A DNA stretch of 64,000 nucleotides from Thioclava atlantica (lineage in GTDB: Bacteria > Pseudomonadota > Alphaproteobacteria > Rhodobacterales > Rhodobacteraceae), in NCBI RefSeq assembly GCF_000737065.1, contig NZ_AQRC01000006.1:1-64000 (forward strand), written 5' to 3'. The stretch's first letter is position 1. Each line of letters begins with the position of its first letter. Positions 37,035 through 45,420 of this stretch are shown piece after piece. The notes under the pieces are model-generated. The model did no database searches. It had not been told where the DNA came from and saw nothing but the letters and a program-made list of their open reading frames with translations. The position numbers and the translations under genes are program-made.

Positions 37035-38861
37035 ATGATCGACCCGTTTGAACCTTCCTCCGGTCCGCCGCCGCAACGGCTGGGCGCGTTCCTGAACTGG
37101 TGCCTTGCAGGCGCGGGCAGGGTGATCGCCATCGCGGGCGCCGCTTCGGTGATCGCCGGTTCGATGGAAGTGGTCTCCGCCTGGCTTCTGGGGCGCGTGA
37201 TCGACGCGGCGCTGGCCTCGGGGGCCGAGCGCGTTCTCGCGGCGAATGCCGGGCTTCTGGCGCTTTTCGTCGGCTTCTATCTGCTCCTGCGCCCGCTGGC
37301 CTTCGCGGCGAGCTCGGCCACGACGAACCTGCTGGTCCAGCCCAATATCCTGCCGCTGGTGCTGTCGCGGCTGCATCGCTGGACGATGGGGCAGGACGTG
37401 ACTTTCTTCGACAACGATTTTGCGGGACGCATCGCGCAAAAGCAGATGCAGACGGCGCGCGCCGTGACCGACACGGTCGCCGAGACGATCAACACCGCGC
37501 TCTTCGCCGCGGCCTCGGTGCTGGGTTCGATCATCCTGCTTCTGGGGATCGACCGCTGGGGCGCGCTCGGGCTCGTGCTCTGGGCGATCGGCCTCGGGTT
37601 CCTGATCCGCGCCTTCCTGCCCCGGGTGCGCGGGCGGTCCAAGGCGCGCGCGGCGGCACGCGCCATGGTGACGGGGCAGGTCGTGGACACGATCACCAAT
37701 ATCAAGACGGTCAAGCTGTTCGCCCATTCCGATCATGAAGACCGCGCAGCACTTGCCGCGATGGAGGCGTTTCGGGCCAGAACAGTCTCTTTCGGCAAGG
37801 TCTCGAGCCTCTATCGCACCGTTCAGATGGCCTATTCCGGGCTCTTGCCGGTGATGCTGGTGGGCGGCGCGATCCTGCTCTGGTCGCGCGGAGCGGCGAG
37901 CGCGGGCGATATCGCCGCCTCGGGTGCGATCGCGATACGGCTGGCGCAGATGTCGGGCTGGGTCTCGACGGCGCTGATGGGGCTCTGGACCCATATCGGC
38001 GAGGTCGAGGACGGGATGCGGACGCTGGCGCGCGCGCATGGCCTGACCGATGCCCCCGATGCGCGCGAGCTTGGGCATGTGGCGGGCGCGATCCGCTTCG
38101 ACGATGTCGCCTTCGCCTATGGGCGCCAGAGCGGGGGCGTCGCGCGGATCGATCTCGACATCCGCGCGGGCGAGCGGATCGGGATCGTCGGCGCCTCGGG
38201 GGCGGGGAAATCGACGCTCGTCGCCCTGCTGCTCAGACTCTATGACACCGAAAGCGGCCGCATCCTGATCGACGAAACGGATATCCGCGACGTGACGCAG
38301 GAGAGCCTGCGCCGCCAGATCGCGATGGTCACGCAGGAGACCGCGATGTTCAATCGCTCTGCGCGCGAGAACATCCTCTATGGCCGGCCCGATGCCAGCG
38401 AGGAAGATCTGATCGCCGCGGCGAAACAGGCCGAGGCGCATGAGTTCATCCTCGATCTCGTCGATCACGAGGGCAATCGCGGCTATGCGGCAAAGCTTGG
38501 CGAGCGGGGGGTGAAGCTCTCGGGCGGGCAGCGGCAGCGGATCGCCCTGGCGCGGGCCTTCCTCAAGGATGCGCCGATCCTGGTGCTCGACGAGGCGACC
38601 TCGGCGCTCGATTCCGAGGTCGAGGCCGAGATCCAGCGCGCTCTGCACCGGGTGATGGCGGGCAAGACCGTGCTTGCCATCGCGCATCGGCTCAGCACGA
38701 TCGCCGAGATGGACCGGATCGTGGTGCTCGACGCGGGACAGATCGTCGAACAGGGCAGCCACGAGGAACTGCTCGCGGCGAACGGGCTCTATGCGCGCTA
38801 CTGGTCGCGGCAGTCGGGCGGGTTCCTGACCTGCGACGAGACAGAGAACGCGGCGGAATAG
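37035..38861 (+). CDS. ABC exporter half-transporter (MsbA-like)
   Basis: A 608-residue fused permease and ATPase. Six transmembrane helices lie within residues 25-330, followed by an ATPase domain with Walker A GIVGASGAGKSTLVALLLRL, signature LSGGQRQRIALARAFL and Walker B ILVLDEATSALD. It works as a homodimer or with a partner. The group includes lipid, peptide and drug exporters; the substrate cannot be told. It lies 53 bases after cca and 38 before the RNA methyltransferase gene, so may share the hslO-nudL-cca transcript. Confidence 0.93.
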   Translation: MIDPFEPSSGPPPQRLGAFLNWCLAGAGRVIAIAGAASVIAGSMEVVSAWLLGRVIDAALASGAERVLAANAGLLALFVGFYLLLRPLAFAASSATTNLLVQPNILPLVLSRLHRWTMGQDVTFFDNDFAGRIAQKQMQTARAVTDTVAETINTALFAAASVLGSIILLLGIDRWGALGLVLWAIGLGFLIRAFLPRVRGRSKARAAARAMVTGQVVDTITNIKTVKLFAHSDHEDRAALAAMEAFRARTVSFGKVSSLYRTVQMAYSGLLPVMLVGGAILLWSRGAASAGDIAASGAIAIRLAQMSGWVSTALMGLWTHIGEVEDGMRTLARAHGLTDAPDARELGHVAGAIRFDDVAFAYGRQSGGVARIDLDIRAGERIGIVGASGAGKSTLVALLLRLYDTESGRILIDETDIRDVTQESLRRQIAMVTQETAMFNRSARENILYGRPDASEEDLIAAAKQAEAHEFILDLVDHEGNRGYAAKLGERGVKLSGGQRQRIALARAFLKDAPILVLDEATSALDSEVEAEIQRALHRVMAGKTVLAIAHRLSTIAEMDRIVVLDAGQIVEQGSHEELLAANGLYARYWSRQSGGFLTCDETENAAE

Positions 38862-38899
38862 GCTCTTTTTCAAACACGCGAGGCGGGGTAGAGGACGGC

Positions 38900-40126
38900 A
38901 TGACCTATGTGATCGAACGACTCTCCGTACATGCCGACGGCGTGGCCCATGGTCCCGAAGGGACCGTGCATGTCGCGATGGCCCTGCCCGGCGAGGAAGT
39001 GTCCGGCGAGGTCATGGGCGGCCGGATCGCCGCGCCGAAGATCCTCACCCCCTCGCCCGAACGCGTGAAGGCGCCCTGCCCGCATTACCGCTCCTGCGGC
39101 GGCTGCGTCTTGCAGCACGCCTCGGAGGATTTCACCGCCGCATGGAAGATGGATGTGGTGCGCCAGGCGCTCGCGGCGCGCGGCCTCGATTCTCCGGAGA
39201 TGACGATCACGACCTCGCCGCTCGGCGCGCGCAAACGCGCGACCCTGTCGGGGCGGCGCACGAAGAAGGGCACGCTGGTCGGGTTTCACGCGCGCACCTC
39301 CGGTACCGTGGTCGAGGTGCCGCATTGCCTGATCCTGCGGCCCGAACTGATCGCGGCGCTCCCGGCCCTGCACGAGGCGACGGCGCTTGCGGGATCGCGC
39401 AAGGGCGAGATCGCCTTCGCATTGACCCTGTCCGAGGCGGGTCTCGAGATCGCGGCGACCGGTGGAAAAGAGACTGATCCGGCGCAGTTCGAGGCTTTGT
39501 CGCAATTCGCCCGCAGCCATGACCTCGCCCGGCTCAGCTGGAACGGCGAGGTGATCGCCGCCCGCCGCCCGGCTCTCCAACGCTTCGGAAAGGCCCAGGT
39601 CGTCCCGCCGCCCGGCGCCTTCCTGCAGGCCACCGATCACGGCGCGGCGGCGCTGGTCGCCTTCGCCAAGGCGGCGACCGGCGGGGCCGGCCGCGTGGCC
39701 GATCTCTTTGCCGGCTGCGGCACTTTCGCGCTGCCGCTGGCCGAGCAGGCCGAGGTGCATGCGGTCGAGGGCTCGGCCGAGATGGTCGCGGCGCTCGATC
39801 AGGGCTGGCGCCAGGCCCAAGGGCTCCACCGCGTCACGACCGAAGCGCGCGACCTCTTCCGCCGCCCGCTCCTTCCCGACGAGCTTGCGAAGTTCGACGC
39901 CGTGGTGCTCGACCCCCCGCGCGCCGGGGCGCAGGCGCAGATCGCCGAGATCGCGGCTTCCGATCTCGCGCGTCTCGTCCATGTCTCGTGCAATCCGGTC
40001 ACCTTCGCGCGCGATGCACAGGTGCTGATCGGAGCCGGTTTCGCGCTGACGAAACTTCTCGTCGTCGATCAGTTCCGTTTTTCCGCTCATGTGGAGCTTG
40101 CGGCGCTGTTCACCCGTGGAAGCTAG
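38900..40126 (+). CDS. 23S rRNA (uracil-5-)-methyltransferase (RlmD/RlmCD type)
   Basis: A 408-residue class I methyltransferase of the RumA/TrmA family. It opens with IERLSVHADGVAHGPEGTVH, the TRAM-like segment. The iron-sulfur cluster cysteines are in CPHYRSCGGCVLQH with a fourth near CLILRPE. The SAM-binding motif is VADLFAGCGTFALPLA, the catalytic region DPPRAGAQAQ and the nucleophile is the Cys in VHVSCNPVTFARD. RlmD, RlmC and TrmA cannot be separated from sequence alone, so no symbol is given. The gene follows the ABC transporter by 38 bases. Confidence 0.9.
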   Translation: MTYVIERLSVHADGVAHGPEGTVHVAMALPGEEVSGEVMGGRIAAPKILTPSPERVKAPCPHYRSCGGCVLQHASEDFTAAWKMDVVRQALAARGLDSPEMTITTSPLGARKRATLSGRRTKKGTLVGFHARTSGTVVEVPHCLILRPELIAALPALHEATALAGSRKGEIAFALTLSEAGLEIAATGGKETDPAQFEALSQFARSHDLARLSWNGEVIAARRPALQRFGKAQVVPPPGAFLQATDHGAAALVAFAKAATGGAGRVADLFAGCGTFALPLAEQAEVHAVEGSAEMVAALDQGWRQAQGLHRVTTEARDLFRRPLLPDELAKFDAVVLDPPRAGAQAQIAEIAASDLARLVHVSCNPVTFARDAQVLIGAGFALTKLLVVDQFRFSAHVELAALFTRGS

Positions 40127-40184
40127 AGCGAAAATCCGCTAAAAGAGTCGGAAAAGAGCAGCTCAATCCGAACAGGTCCAAAAA

Positions 40185-40685
40185 ATGAACCGTCGAACCC
40201 TCCTTCTGGGCGCGAGCGCCCTCGGTGCCCTCGCCGCCTGCGGCGATTCCGGCAAATTCGTTGCCTATAAAGGCCCCCCCGTCACCCAGGTCCAGGTCTA
40301 CAAATCGAAGCGGATGATGTACCTGCTTTCGGGCGACAAGGTGCTCGAAAGCTACAAGATCGGCCTTGGCGGCGATCCGGTCGGCCCCAAGCATTTCGAA
40401 GGCGACGGCAAGACGCCCGAGGGCTTCTATTACATCAACCGGCGCAACCCGAACTCGGCCTATTACCTCTCGCTCGGGATCAGCTATCCCAACACTCAGG
40501 ACATGGCCTTCGCCGAGGCGCAGGGGAAGTCCCCCGGCGGCGACATCTTCATTCACGGCCGCGACGGCAAGAACAAGGGCAAGGGCAGCGACTGGACGGC
40601 GGGCTGCATCGCCGTGAAGGACAAGGAGATCCGCGACATCTACGCGATGGTCCGCGACGGGACGCCGATCTTCATCTTCCCCTGA
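40185..40685 (+). CDS. L,D-transpeptidase lipoprotein (YkuD domain)
   Basis: A 166-residue lipoprotein. A lipobox, GALAAC at residues 14-19, follows a signal peptide that also contains a twin-arginine-like MNRRTLLLGA. The YkuD catalytic motif is IFIHGRDGKNKGKGSDWTAG with the nucleophile Cys in AGCIAV. It cross-links peptidoglycan or attaches lipoproteins to it in the periplasm. A second YkuD gene lies 0.7 kb downstream with a CAP-domain lipoprotein between. A symmetrical terminator follows the stop codon. Confidence 0.92.
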   Translation: MNRRTLLLGASALGALAACGDSGKFVAYKGPPVTQVQVYKSKRMMYLLSGDKVLESYKIGLGGDPVGPKHFEGDGKTPEGFYYINRRNPNSAYYLSLGISYPNTQDMAFAEAQGKSPGGDIFIHGRDGKNKGKGSDWTAGCIAVKDKEIRDIYAMVRDGTPIFIFP

Positions 40686-40691
40686 ACGAAG

Positions 40692-40715
40692 AAGGGCCCC
40701 GCGAGGGGCCCTTTT
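40692..40715. terminator. Bidirectional terminator between L,D-transpeptidase and CAP genes
   Basis: Perfect stem aagggcccc (40692-40700) and ggggccctt (40705-40713) around gcga, followed by T residues on the plus strand and preceded by A residues, which serve the minus strand. It lies between convergent stop codons at 40685 and 40721. Confidence 0.9.
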
Positions 40716-40720
40716 CACGA

Positions 40721-41236
40721 TCAGTTCCCGGTGACCATCGTCCACCAGATCTTGCCCGAGGGCTCCTGATACCAGGAGAAGCCCATCTGGGTGGCGGCCG
40801 GATTCAGGATCACGTCGCGGGTCTCGGGAACCTTCATCCAGGCCGCGAGCGTATCCATCTCGGTCTCGTAGGTCTCGGAGATGTTCTCGCCCAGAACGGT
40901 TCCGGAATACCCTGCGCGCTGCGCCCGGTCGAGCGGCGAGGAGCCGTCCGAACCCCAATGCCAGGGCCGGTTCTGCGACGCCATGTCCTTCGAATGGGCA
41001 AGCGCCGCGGTGGTCAGCGCATCGTTGAGCACCAGCGGCGCGGCGCCGCGGGCCGAGCGCAGGCTGTTGACTGCCTCGAGAACCCGCCCGGGGATGACCT
41101 GCGCATCGCGCCCGGTGATGTTGTAGACCTTCGGCAGCGGCAACCCGTCGGGGCCGAGCTTCGGCTGTTGGTCGGTCGGCTGGCACGCAGCCAGAGCAAG
41201 AACCGCAGAAATCGCGAAAGTAGTGGCACGCAACAT
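40721..41236 (-). CDS. CAP/SCP-domain lipoprotein
   Basis: A 171-residue lipoprotein. The signal peptide ends in the lipobox LALAAC at residues 13-18. The rest is a CAP (cysteine-rich secretory protein, antigen 5, PR-1) domain: VLEAVNSLRSARG, HSKDMASQNRPWHWGSDGS, GENISETYETEMDTLAAWM and the family ending MGFSWYQEPSGKIWWTMV. The conserved His residues (HSKDM and the one in PWHW) and the Glu in GENI are in place. Bacterial members are linked to the cell envelope; enzymatic activity is uncertain. It converges with one YkuD gene and is divergent from the other. Confidence 0.92.
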   Translation of the reverse strand: MLRATTFAISAVLALAACQPTDQQPKLGPDGLPLPKVYNITGRDAQVIPGRVLEAVNSLRSARGAAPLVLNDALTTAALAHSKDMASQNRPWHWGSDGSSPLDRAQRAGYSGTVLGENISETYETEMDTLAAWMKVPETRDVILNPAATQMGFSWYQEPSGKIWWTMVTGN

Positions 41237-41404
41237 GTCTTCTCAGCCTGTTGTTAACCCGTCATACTGCCTTACACGCTTGCTTTTGCGGGCGCAAACC
41301 CTCTCGTGGAGACGAGACGCTTTCATCGCCGGTTTGATTTGCGCGACGGTATCGCTCTCCCTATAGTCAGTGATCATGCCGAAGCCGTGATCACGGAGGG
41401 TGCC

Positions 41405-42010
41405 ATGGCCAAGTCGCGCAGCAGTTTCGGCCGCCGCAGATTTCTGGGCGGGATCGCGTCGATCGGGGCGGGACTGGCGATGCCGGTCGTCGCACAGACC
41501 CCCGATGCCGGCCTCGAACAGTTCGAGACCAGCGCCTTCACCAACCAGCGGCGCAACATCTCGAGCTTCCAGAACCGCGACTGGAGCGAGTATTTCTCGA
41601 CGCTCCGCTACGGCGCGATCCTCGTGGACACGCAGTCGCGCGCACTTCACTTCTGGTCCGAGGACGAGACGATCTATCGCCTCTATCCGACCTCGGTGCC
41701 GGTCTCGGAGGAGTTGACGCGGCGGGGCCGCACCGAGGTCGTGCGCAAGGTCGAAGGGCCGAGCTGGGCGCCCACGCCCTCGATGAAGCGGCGCAACCCC
41801 GAATGGCCCGATTACGTGCCGCCCGGCCCGGACAATCCGCTGGGGACGCACGCGCTCTACCTGTCCTGGCGCTATTACAGGATCCATGGCACCCACGACA
41901 CGCGCAAGATCGGGCGCAAGAGCTCCAACGGCTGCATCGGGCTCTATAATGAACATATCCGGGAACTGTTCGGCTACGCCAAGATCGGCACCCAGGTGCT
42001 GCTGATCTGA
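41405..42010 (+). CDS. Tat-exported L,D-transpeptidase (YkuD domain)
   Basis: A 201-residue periplasmic protein. A twin-arginine signal, SSFGRRRFLGGIASIGAGLA, precedes VVAQTP. The YkuD domain contains YRIHGTHDTRKIGRKSSNGC with the nucleophile Cys, then IGLYNEHIRELF. It probably forms 3-3 cross-links in peptidoglycan. The start at 41405 follows ggagggtgcc; an in-frame ATG 99 bases upstream lacks a binding site. It shares the envelope-modifying cluster with the first YkuD gene and a CAP lipoprotein, and ends just before the second palindromic repeat. Confidence 0.93.
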   Translation: MAKSRSSFGRRRFLGGIASIGAGLAMPVVAQTPDAGLEQFETSAFTNQRRNISSFQNRDWSEYFSTLRYGAILVDTQSRALHFWSEDETIYRLYPTSVPVSEELTRRGRTEVVRKVEGPSWAPTPSMKRRNPEWPDYVPPGPDNPLGTHALYLSWRYYRIHGTHDTRKIGRKSSNGCIGLYNEHIRELFGYAKIGTQVLLI

Positions 42011-42019
42011 GCCAGCGAA

Positions 42020-42146
42020 GGGGCGCTGCCCCTCGGCCTGCGGCCTCACCCCGGGATATTTTATCCAAGGGGAAGGGGACTTCCTCTTGACCCAAATATC
42101 CCCGGGGGTGAATTCGCGGATGCGAAGAGGGGGCGGGCAGCCCCCT
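42020..42146. repeat. Long nested palindrome, copy 2
   Basis: CCCCGGGATATTT at 42049-42061 pairs with AAATATCCCCGGGG at 42094-42107 (one extra C). The outer block GGGGCGCTGCCCC is at 42020-42032, and a weaker ggggg/ccccc block is at 42129-42145. The inner space holds aaggggaagg and cctctt, which pair partly. It fills the gap between convergent YkuD and hemH genes and shares bases with copy 3 outside the core (GGCCTGCGGCC). Confidence 0.88.
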
Positions 42147-42158
42147 CCCCCCCGTTCG

Positions 42159-43214
42159 TCAGTCGAGCCAGCCCGCGAGGTTTTCCTCGACCACGTCCAT
42201 CAGCGCCTTGATGTGCAATTCGTCGTCGTTGAGGCAGGGGATATAGGTGAAGCTCTCGCCGCCGGCCTCCTCGAAGGCCTCGCGGATCTCGCCGTTGATC
42301 TCTTCCAGCGTCTCGATGCAATCCGCGCTGAAGGCGGGCGAGATCACCGCGATGTTCTTCTTGCCCTGTTTGGCCAGCTCGGCGACATGTTCGACGGTGT
42401 AGGGCTTGAGCCATTCCTCGGTGCCGAAGACGGACTGGAAAGTGGTGTCGATCGAACCCTTCTCCCAGCCCAGCCGCTCGCGCAGCAGGCGCGAGGTCTT
42501 CTGGCACTGGCAGTGATAGGGGTCGCCCTCCATCAGGTAGCGCTTGGGCATGCCGTGATAGGAGGCCACGAGCACGTCGGGCTTGGTGTCGAGCGTCGCA
42601 TAGACCCGCTCCACCGAGTTTGCCAGCGCCTCGATATAGGAGGGGCGGTCGAAATATTCGGGGGCCACGCGCGCGGCGGGCTGTCGCTTCTGCGTCATCA
42701 GCGCGCGGAAGAACTGATCGTTCGCGGTGGCCGAGGTGGCGCCTGCATATTGCGGGTAGAGCGGCACGAACAGGATCTTCTCGCAGCCCTGCTTCACCAT
42801 CCGGTCCACGACGGACCGGGTGGAGGGATTGCCGTAGCGCATGCAGTAATCGACGATCACCTCCTGTCCGTAGCGCGCCGCGACGGCCTCGCGCAGCTTG
42901 GCCACCTGCTGCTTGGTGATCGTCATCAGCGGGCTTTCATTCGCCTCTTCGTTCCAGATCGTCTTGTAATTCGCGCCGCTGGTGAAGGGGCGTTTCGCGA
43001 GGATGATGAGCTGCAGGAGCGGCTGCCACTTCCAGGCCGGGTAGTCGATCACCCGCTTGTCCGAGAGGAACTCGTTGAGGTAGCGGCGCATCGACCAGTA
43101 ATCGGTGGCGTCCGGTGTTCCGAGGTTGGCGACGAGCAGGCCGATCTTGGCTTCGGGAACGGGCGGGTGATCCGCCGGGGCGTGGGCGAGGCGCGCGGTC
43201 GCGTCATTCGTCAT
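42159..43214 (-). CDS. hemH: Ferrochelatase
   Basis: A 351-residue ferrochelatase that inserts Fe(II) into protoporphyrin IX, the last step of haem b synthesis. Family motifs are KIGLLVANLGTPDATDYWSM, YPQYAGATSATANDQFFRAL, the catalytic-histidine segment LVASYHGMPKRYLMEGDPYH followed by CQCQKTSRLL, and PAFSADCIETLEEI. The CxC and Cys in SADC could form an iron-sulfur cluster, as in some alphaproteobacterial enzymes. It is transcribed away from otsB with about 110 bases between starts; the palindromic repeat follows its stop codon. Confidence 0.96.
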   Translation of the reverse strand: MTNDATARLAHAPADHPPVPEAKIGLLVANLGTPDATDYWSMRRYLNEFLSDKRVIDYPAWKWQPLLQLIILAKRPFTSGANYKTIWNEEANESPLMTITKQQVAKLREAVAARYGQEVIVDYCMRYGNPSTRSVVDRMVKQGCEKILFVPLYPQYAGATSATANDQFFRALMTQKRQPAARVAPEYFDRPSYIEALANSVERVYATLDTKPDVLVASYHGMPKRYLMEGDPYHCQCQKTSRLLRERLGWEKGSIDTTFQSVFGTEEWLKPYTVEHVAELAKQGKKNIAVISPAFSADCIETLEEINGEIREAFEEAGGESFTYIPCLNDDELHIKALMDVVEENLAGWLD

Positions 43215-43324
43215 GTTTCACTGTCCTGTCATCGTTTCTTCGGAACCTCATCCCGACTTAACGGGTTTCCCGATCAGGTCAATGCGGCCTATTCAACCGG
43301 GACAGGATCTCTTACGTTGTTCGC

Positions 43325-44071
43325 ATGGCAATGGATGACATGACCGGCAACAAACCGGCCCCTCCCGCGATCGAGCTGGCGAGGGACGCGGTTTTCCTCG
43401 ATTTCGACGGCTGTCTCGTGGAGATCGCCCCCCGCCCCGATGCGGTGGTGATCCCGCCCGACCTTCCAGCAATGCTCACGACGCTCGCTGAGGCGCTCGA
43501 TGGCGCGCTTGCCGTGGTGTCGGGCCGGTCGCTGAGGGATCTCGAACATTTCCTGTCCGGCTATGCGGGCCCGATGGTCGGCAGCCACGGGGCGGAGGCG
43601 CGCGGAATGGATCCTCCGCTGGCGGAAAGCCCGGCCGAACTGACAGCGTTGCAGGCGGAACTGGCGCGCTTTGCGCAGACACAGGGTCTGCTCTACGAGG
43701 AAAAGAGCCATGGCGGCGCGCTTCATTTCCGCGCCGACCCGACGCGCCAGCAGGAGGTCGAGGAGTTCACGGCCGCGCTGGCGGATCGTTTTCCAGCCTT
43801 CGCGATACAGCCGGCGAAGATGGCGGTGGAACTGCGTCCGGAGGGCTATTCGAAGGACGGGGCGCTCGCCTTGCTTTCGGAACTGCCCGATTTCAGCGGG
43901 CGGCGGCCCGTCTATGCGGGCGACGACCGGACCGACGAACCGGCGCTGGCCTGGGCCGAGGCGAATGAGGGTTACGGGATCAAGATCGGCGAGGGAGAGA
44001 GCGCGGCGCGCTTCCATCTGCCCGAGCCGGAAGACTTGCGCGCCTGGCTGGCCGCGGCAGTGAGAGGGTGA
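43325..44071 (+). CDS. otsB: Trehalose-6-phosphate phosphatase
   Basis: A 248-residue HAD phosphatase that converts trehalose-6-phosphate to trehalose. The nucleophile motif is FLDFDGCLVEIAP near residue 26, where the family usually has DGT; Cys replaces the Thr. VVSGRSLRDLE, GSHGAE and VYAGDDRTDEPA complete the catalytic motifs. The start at 43325 is the first Met of MAMDDMTGNK. The stop overlaps the otsA start region, so both genes are coupled. Trehalose is an osmoprotectant, which fits a saline or desiccating habitat. Confidence 0.93.
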   Translation: MAMDDMTGNKPAPPAIELARDAVFLDFDGCLVEIAPRPDAVVIPPDLPAMLTTLAEALDGALAVVSGRSLRDLEHFLSGYAGPMVGSHGAEARGMDPPLAESPAELTALQAELARFAQTQGLLYEEKSHGGALHFRADPTRQQEVEEFTAALADRFPAFAIQPAKMAVELRPEGYSKDGALALLSELPDFSGRRPVYAGDDRTDEPALAWAEANEGYGIKIGEGESAARFHLPEPEDLRAWLAAAVRG

Positions 44072-44073
44072 GC

Positions 44074-45420
44074 ATGGGGCGTCTGATCTGCCTGTCGAAT
44101 CGCATTCCGACCGGGGCCAATCCGTCGGGCGGGCTCGTGGTCGCGCTTGGCGACGTGCTGACCGAGACCGGCGGGATCTGGATCGGAACCTCGGGAGAGA
44201 TCGCGAAACGCCCCGGCACGAAATTGCGCGAGATCGAGGGCGGCCCCTTCAAGCGCCTGTGTTTCGACCTCACCGAGCAGGAGCAGGAAAACTACTACGC
44301 GGGCTATTCGAATTCCGTGCTCTGGCCCCTCTTTCACGGCCGCGCCGACCTGATGGAGATCCATCAGGAATATCTCTCCTCCTACAAGCAGGTGAATCGC
44401 CGGCTCGCCAAGATGGTCGCCGCGATGATCGAACCCGAGGACCGGATCTGGGTCCATGACTTCCATCTCCTGCCGCTCGCCTACGAGCTGAGGGTCCTCG
44501 GCATCCAGAACCTGATCGGTTTCTTCCTGCACACGCCCTTTCCCGGCCCGACCTCGATGCAGGCGCTGCCCAACGGGCGCGAGATCTGCCAGTGGCTGGC
44601 GAATTACGATCTGATCGGGCTTCAGGCGGAACGCGACGTCCGCGCCTGCCTCGCCTCGATGGTCGAGATCGGCGGGGCGAGCGACCTGGGCAACGGTTTC
44701 GTCCATCTCTCGCCGCGACAGAGCCGAATTGCGGCCTTCCCGATCGGCATCGACGCCCGCGAATTCACCGAGCTGGCCGAGCGCGAGATCGAGAAGCTTC
44801 CTCCGGGCATTCTCAAACCCGAGCGGCGCCTGGTGATCGGGGTGGACCGGCTGGACTATTCCAAGGGTGTGCCGCAGCGCTTCCGCGCCTTCGGGGAATT
44901 CCTCGAGCGCCACGAAGACTGGCACCGCTTTGTCTCGCTGCTCCAGATATCGCCCCCCACGCGCGAGGGTGTTCAGGCCTATGACGATATCCGCGAGGAG
45001 ACCGAGCATCTCTCGGGCCGGATCAACGGTCAGTTCGCCGATATCCAGTGGGCCCCGATCCGCTTCATCAACCGCCCGGTGCCGCGCGAGGTGCTCGCCG
45101 GGCTCTACCGCGCGTCGGACGTCGCCTTGGTGACGCCGCTGATGGACGGGATGAACCTCGTCGCGAAGGAATTCGTCGCAGCCCAGGACCCGCGGGATCC
45201 GGGCGTCCTGATCCTGTCGCAATTCGCCGGGGCGGCCGAGCAGATGACCGAGGCGCTCCTGGTGAATCCCCATGACACCGAGCAGATGGCGACCACGATG
45301 ATCACCGCGCTGATGATGTCGCATTCCGAGCGGCGCGAGCGTCATGCCGCGCTGATGAAAGGGCTCGACCGGCACGACGTGCATTGGTGGTCGAACGCGT
45401 TTCTCACCAGCCTCGGCTGA
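44074..45420 (+). CDS. otsA: Trehalose-6-phosphate synthase
   Basis: A 448-residue retaining glycosyltransferase (GT20) that joins UDP-glucose and glucose-6-phosphate. Motifs are CLSNRIPTGANPSGGLVVAL, IWVHDFHLLPLA, FFLHTPFPGPTSMQALPNGR, GVDRLDYSKGVPQRFRAFGE and LVTPLMDGMNLVAKEFVAAQ. The ATG at 44074 is used because a gagaggg site precedes it by 5 bases; a GTG at 44068 that overlaps the otsB stop is an alternative. otsB-otsA order forms a two-gene operon. Confidence 0.96.
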   Translation: MGRLICLSNRIPTGANPSGGLVVALGDVLTETGGIWIGTSGEIAKRPGTKLREIEGGPFKRLCFDLTEQEQENYYAGYSNSVLWPLFHGRADLMEIHQEYLSSYKQVNRRLAKMVAAMIEPEDRIWVHDFHLLPLAYELRVLGIQNLIGFFLHTPFPGPTSMQALPNGREICQWLANYDLIGLQAERDVRACLASMVEIGGASDLGNGFVHLSPRQSRIAAFPIGIDAREFTELAEREIEKLPPGILKPERRLVIGVDRLDYSKGVPQRFRAFGEFLERHEDWHRFVSLLQISPPTREGVQAYDDIREETEHLSGRINGQFADIQWAPIRFINRPVPREVLAGLYRASDVALVTPLMDGMNLVAKEFVAAQDPRDPGVLILSQFAGAAEQMTEALLVNPHDTEQMATTMITALMMSHSERRERHAALMKGLDRHDVHWWSNAFLTSLG

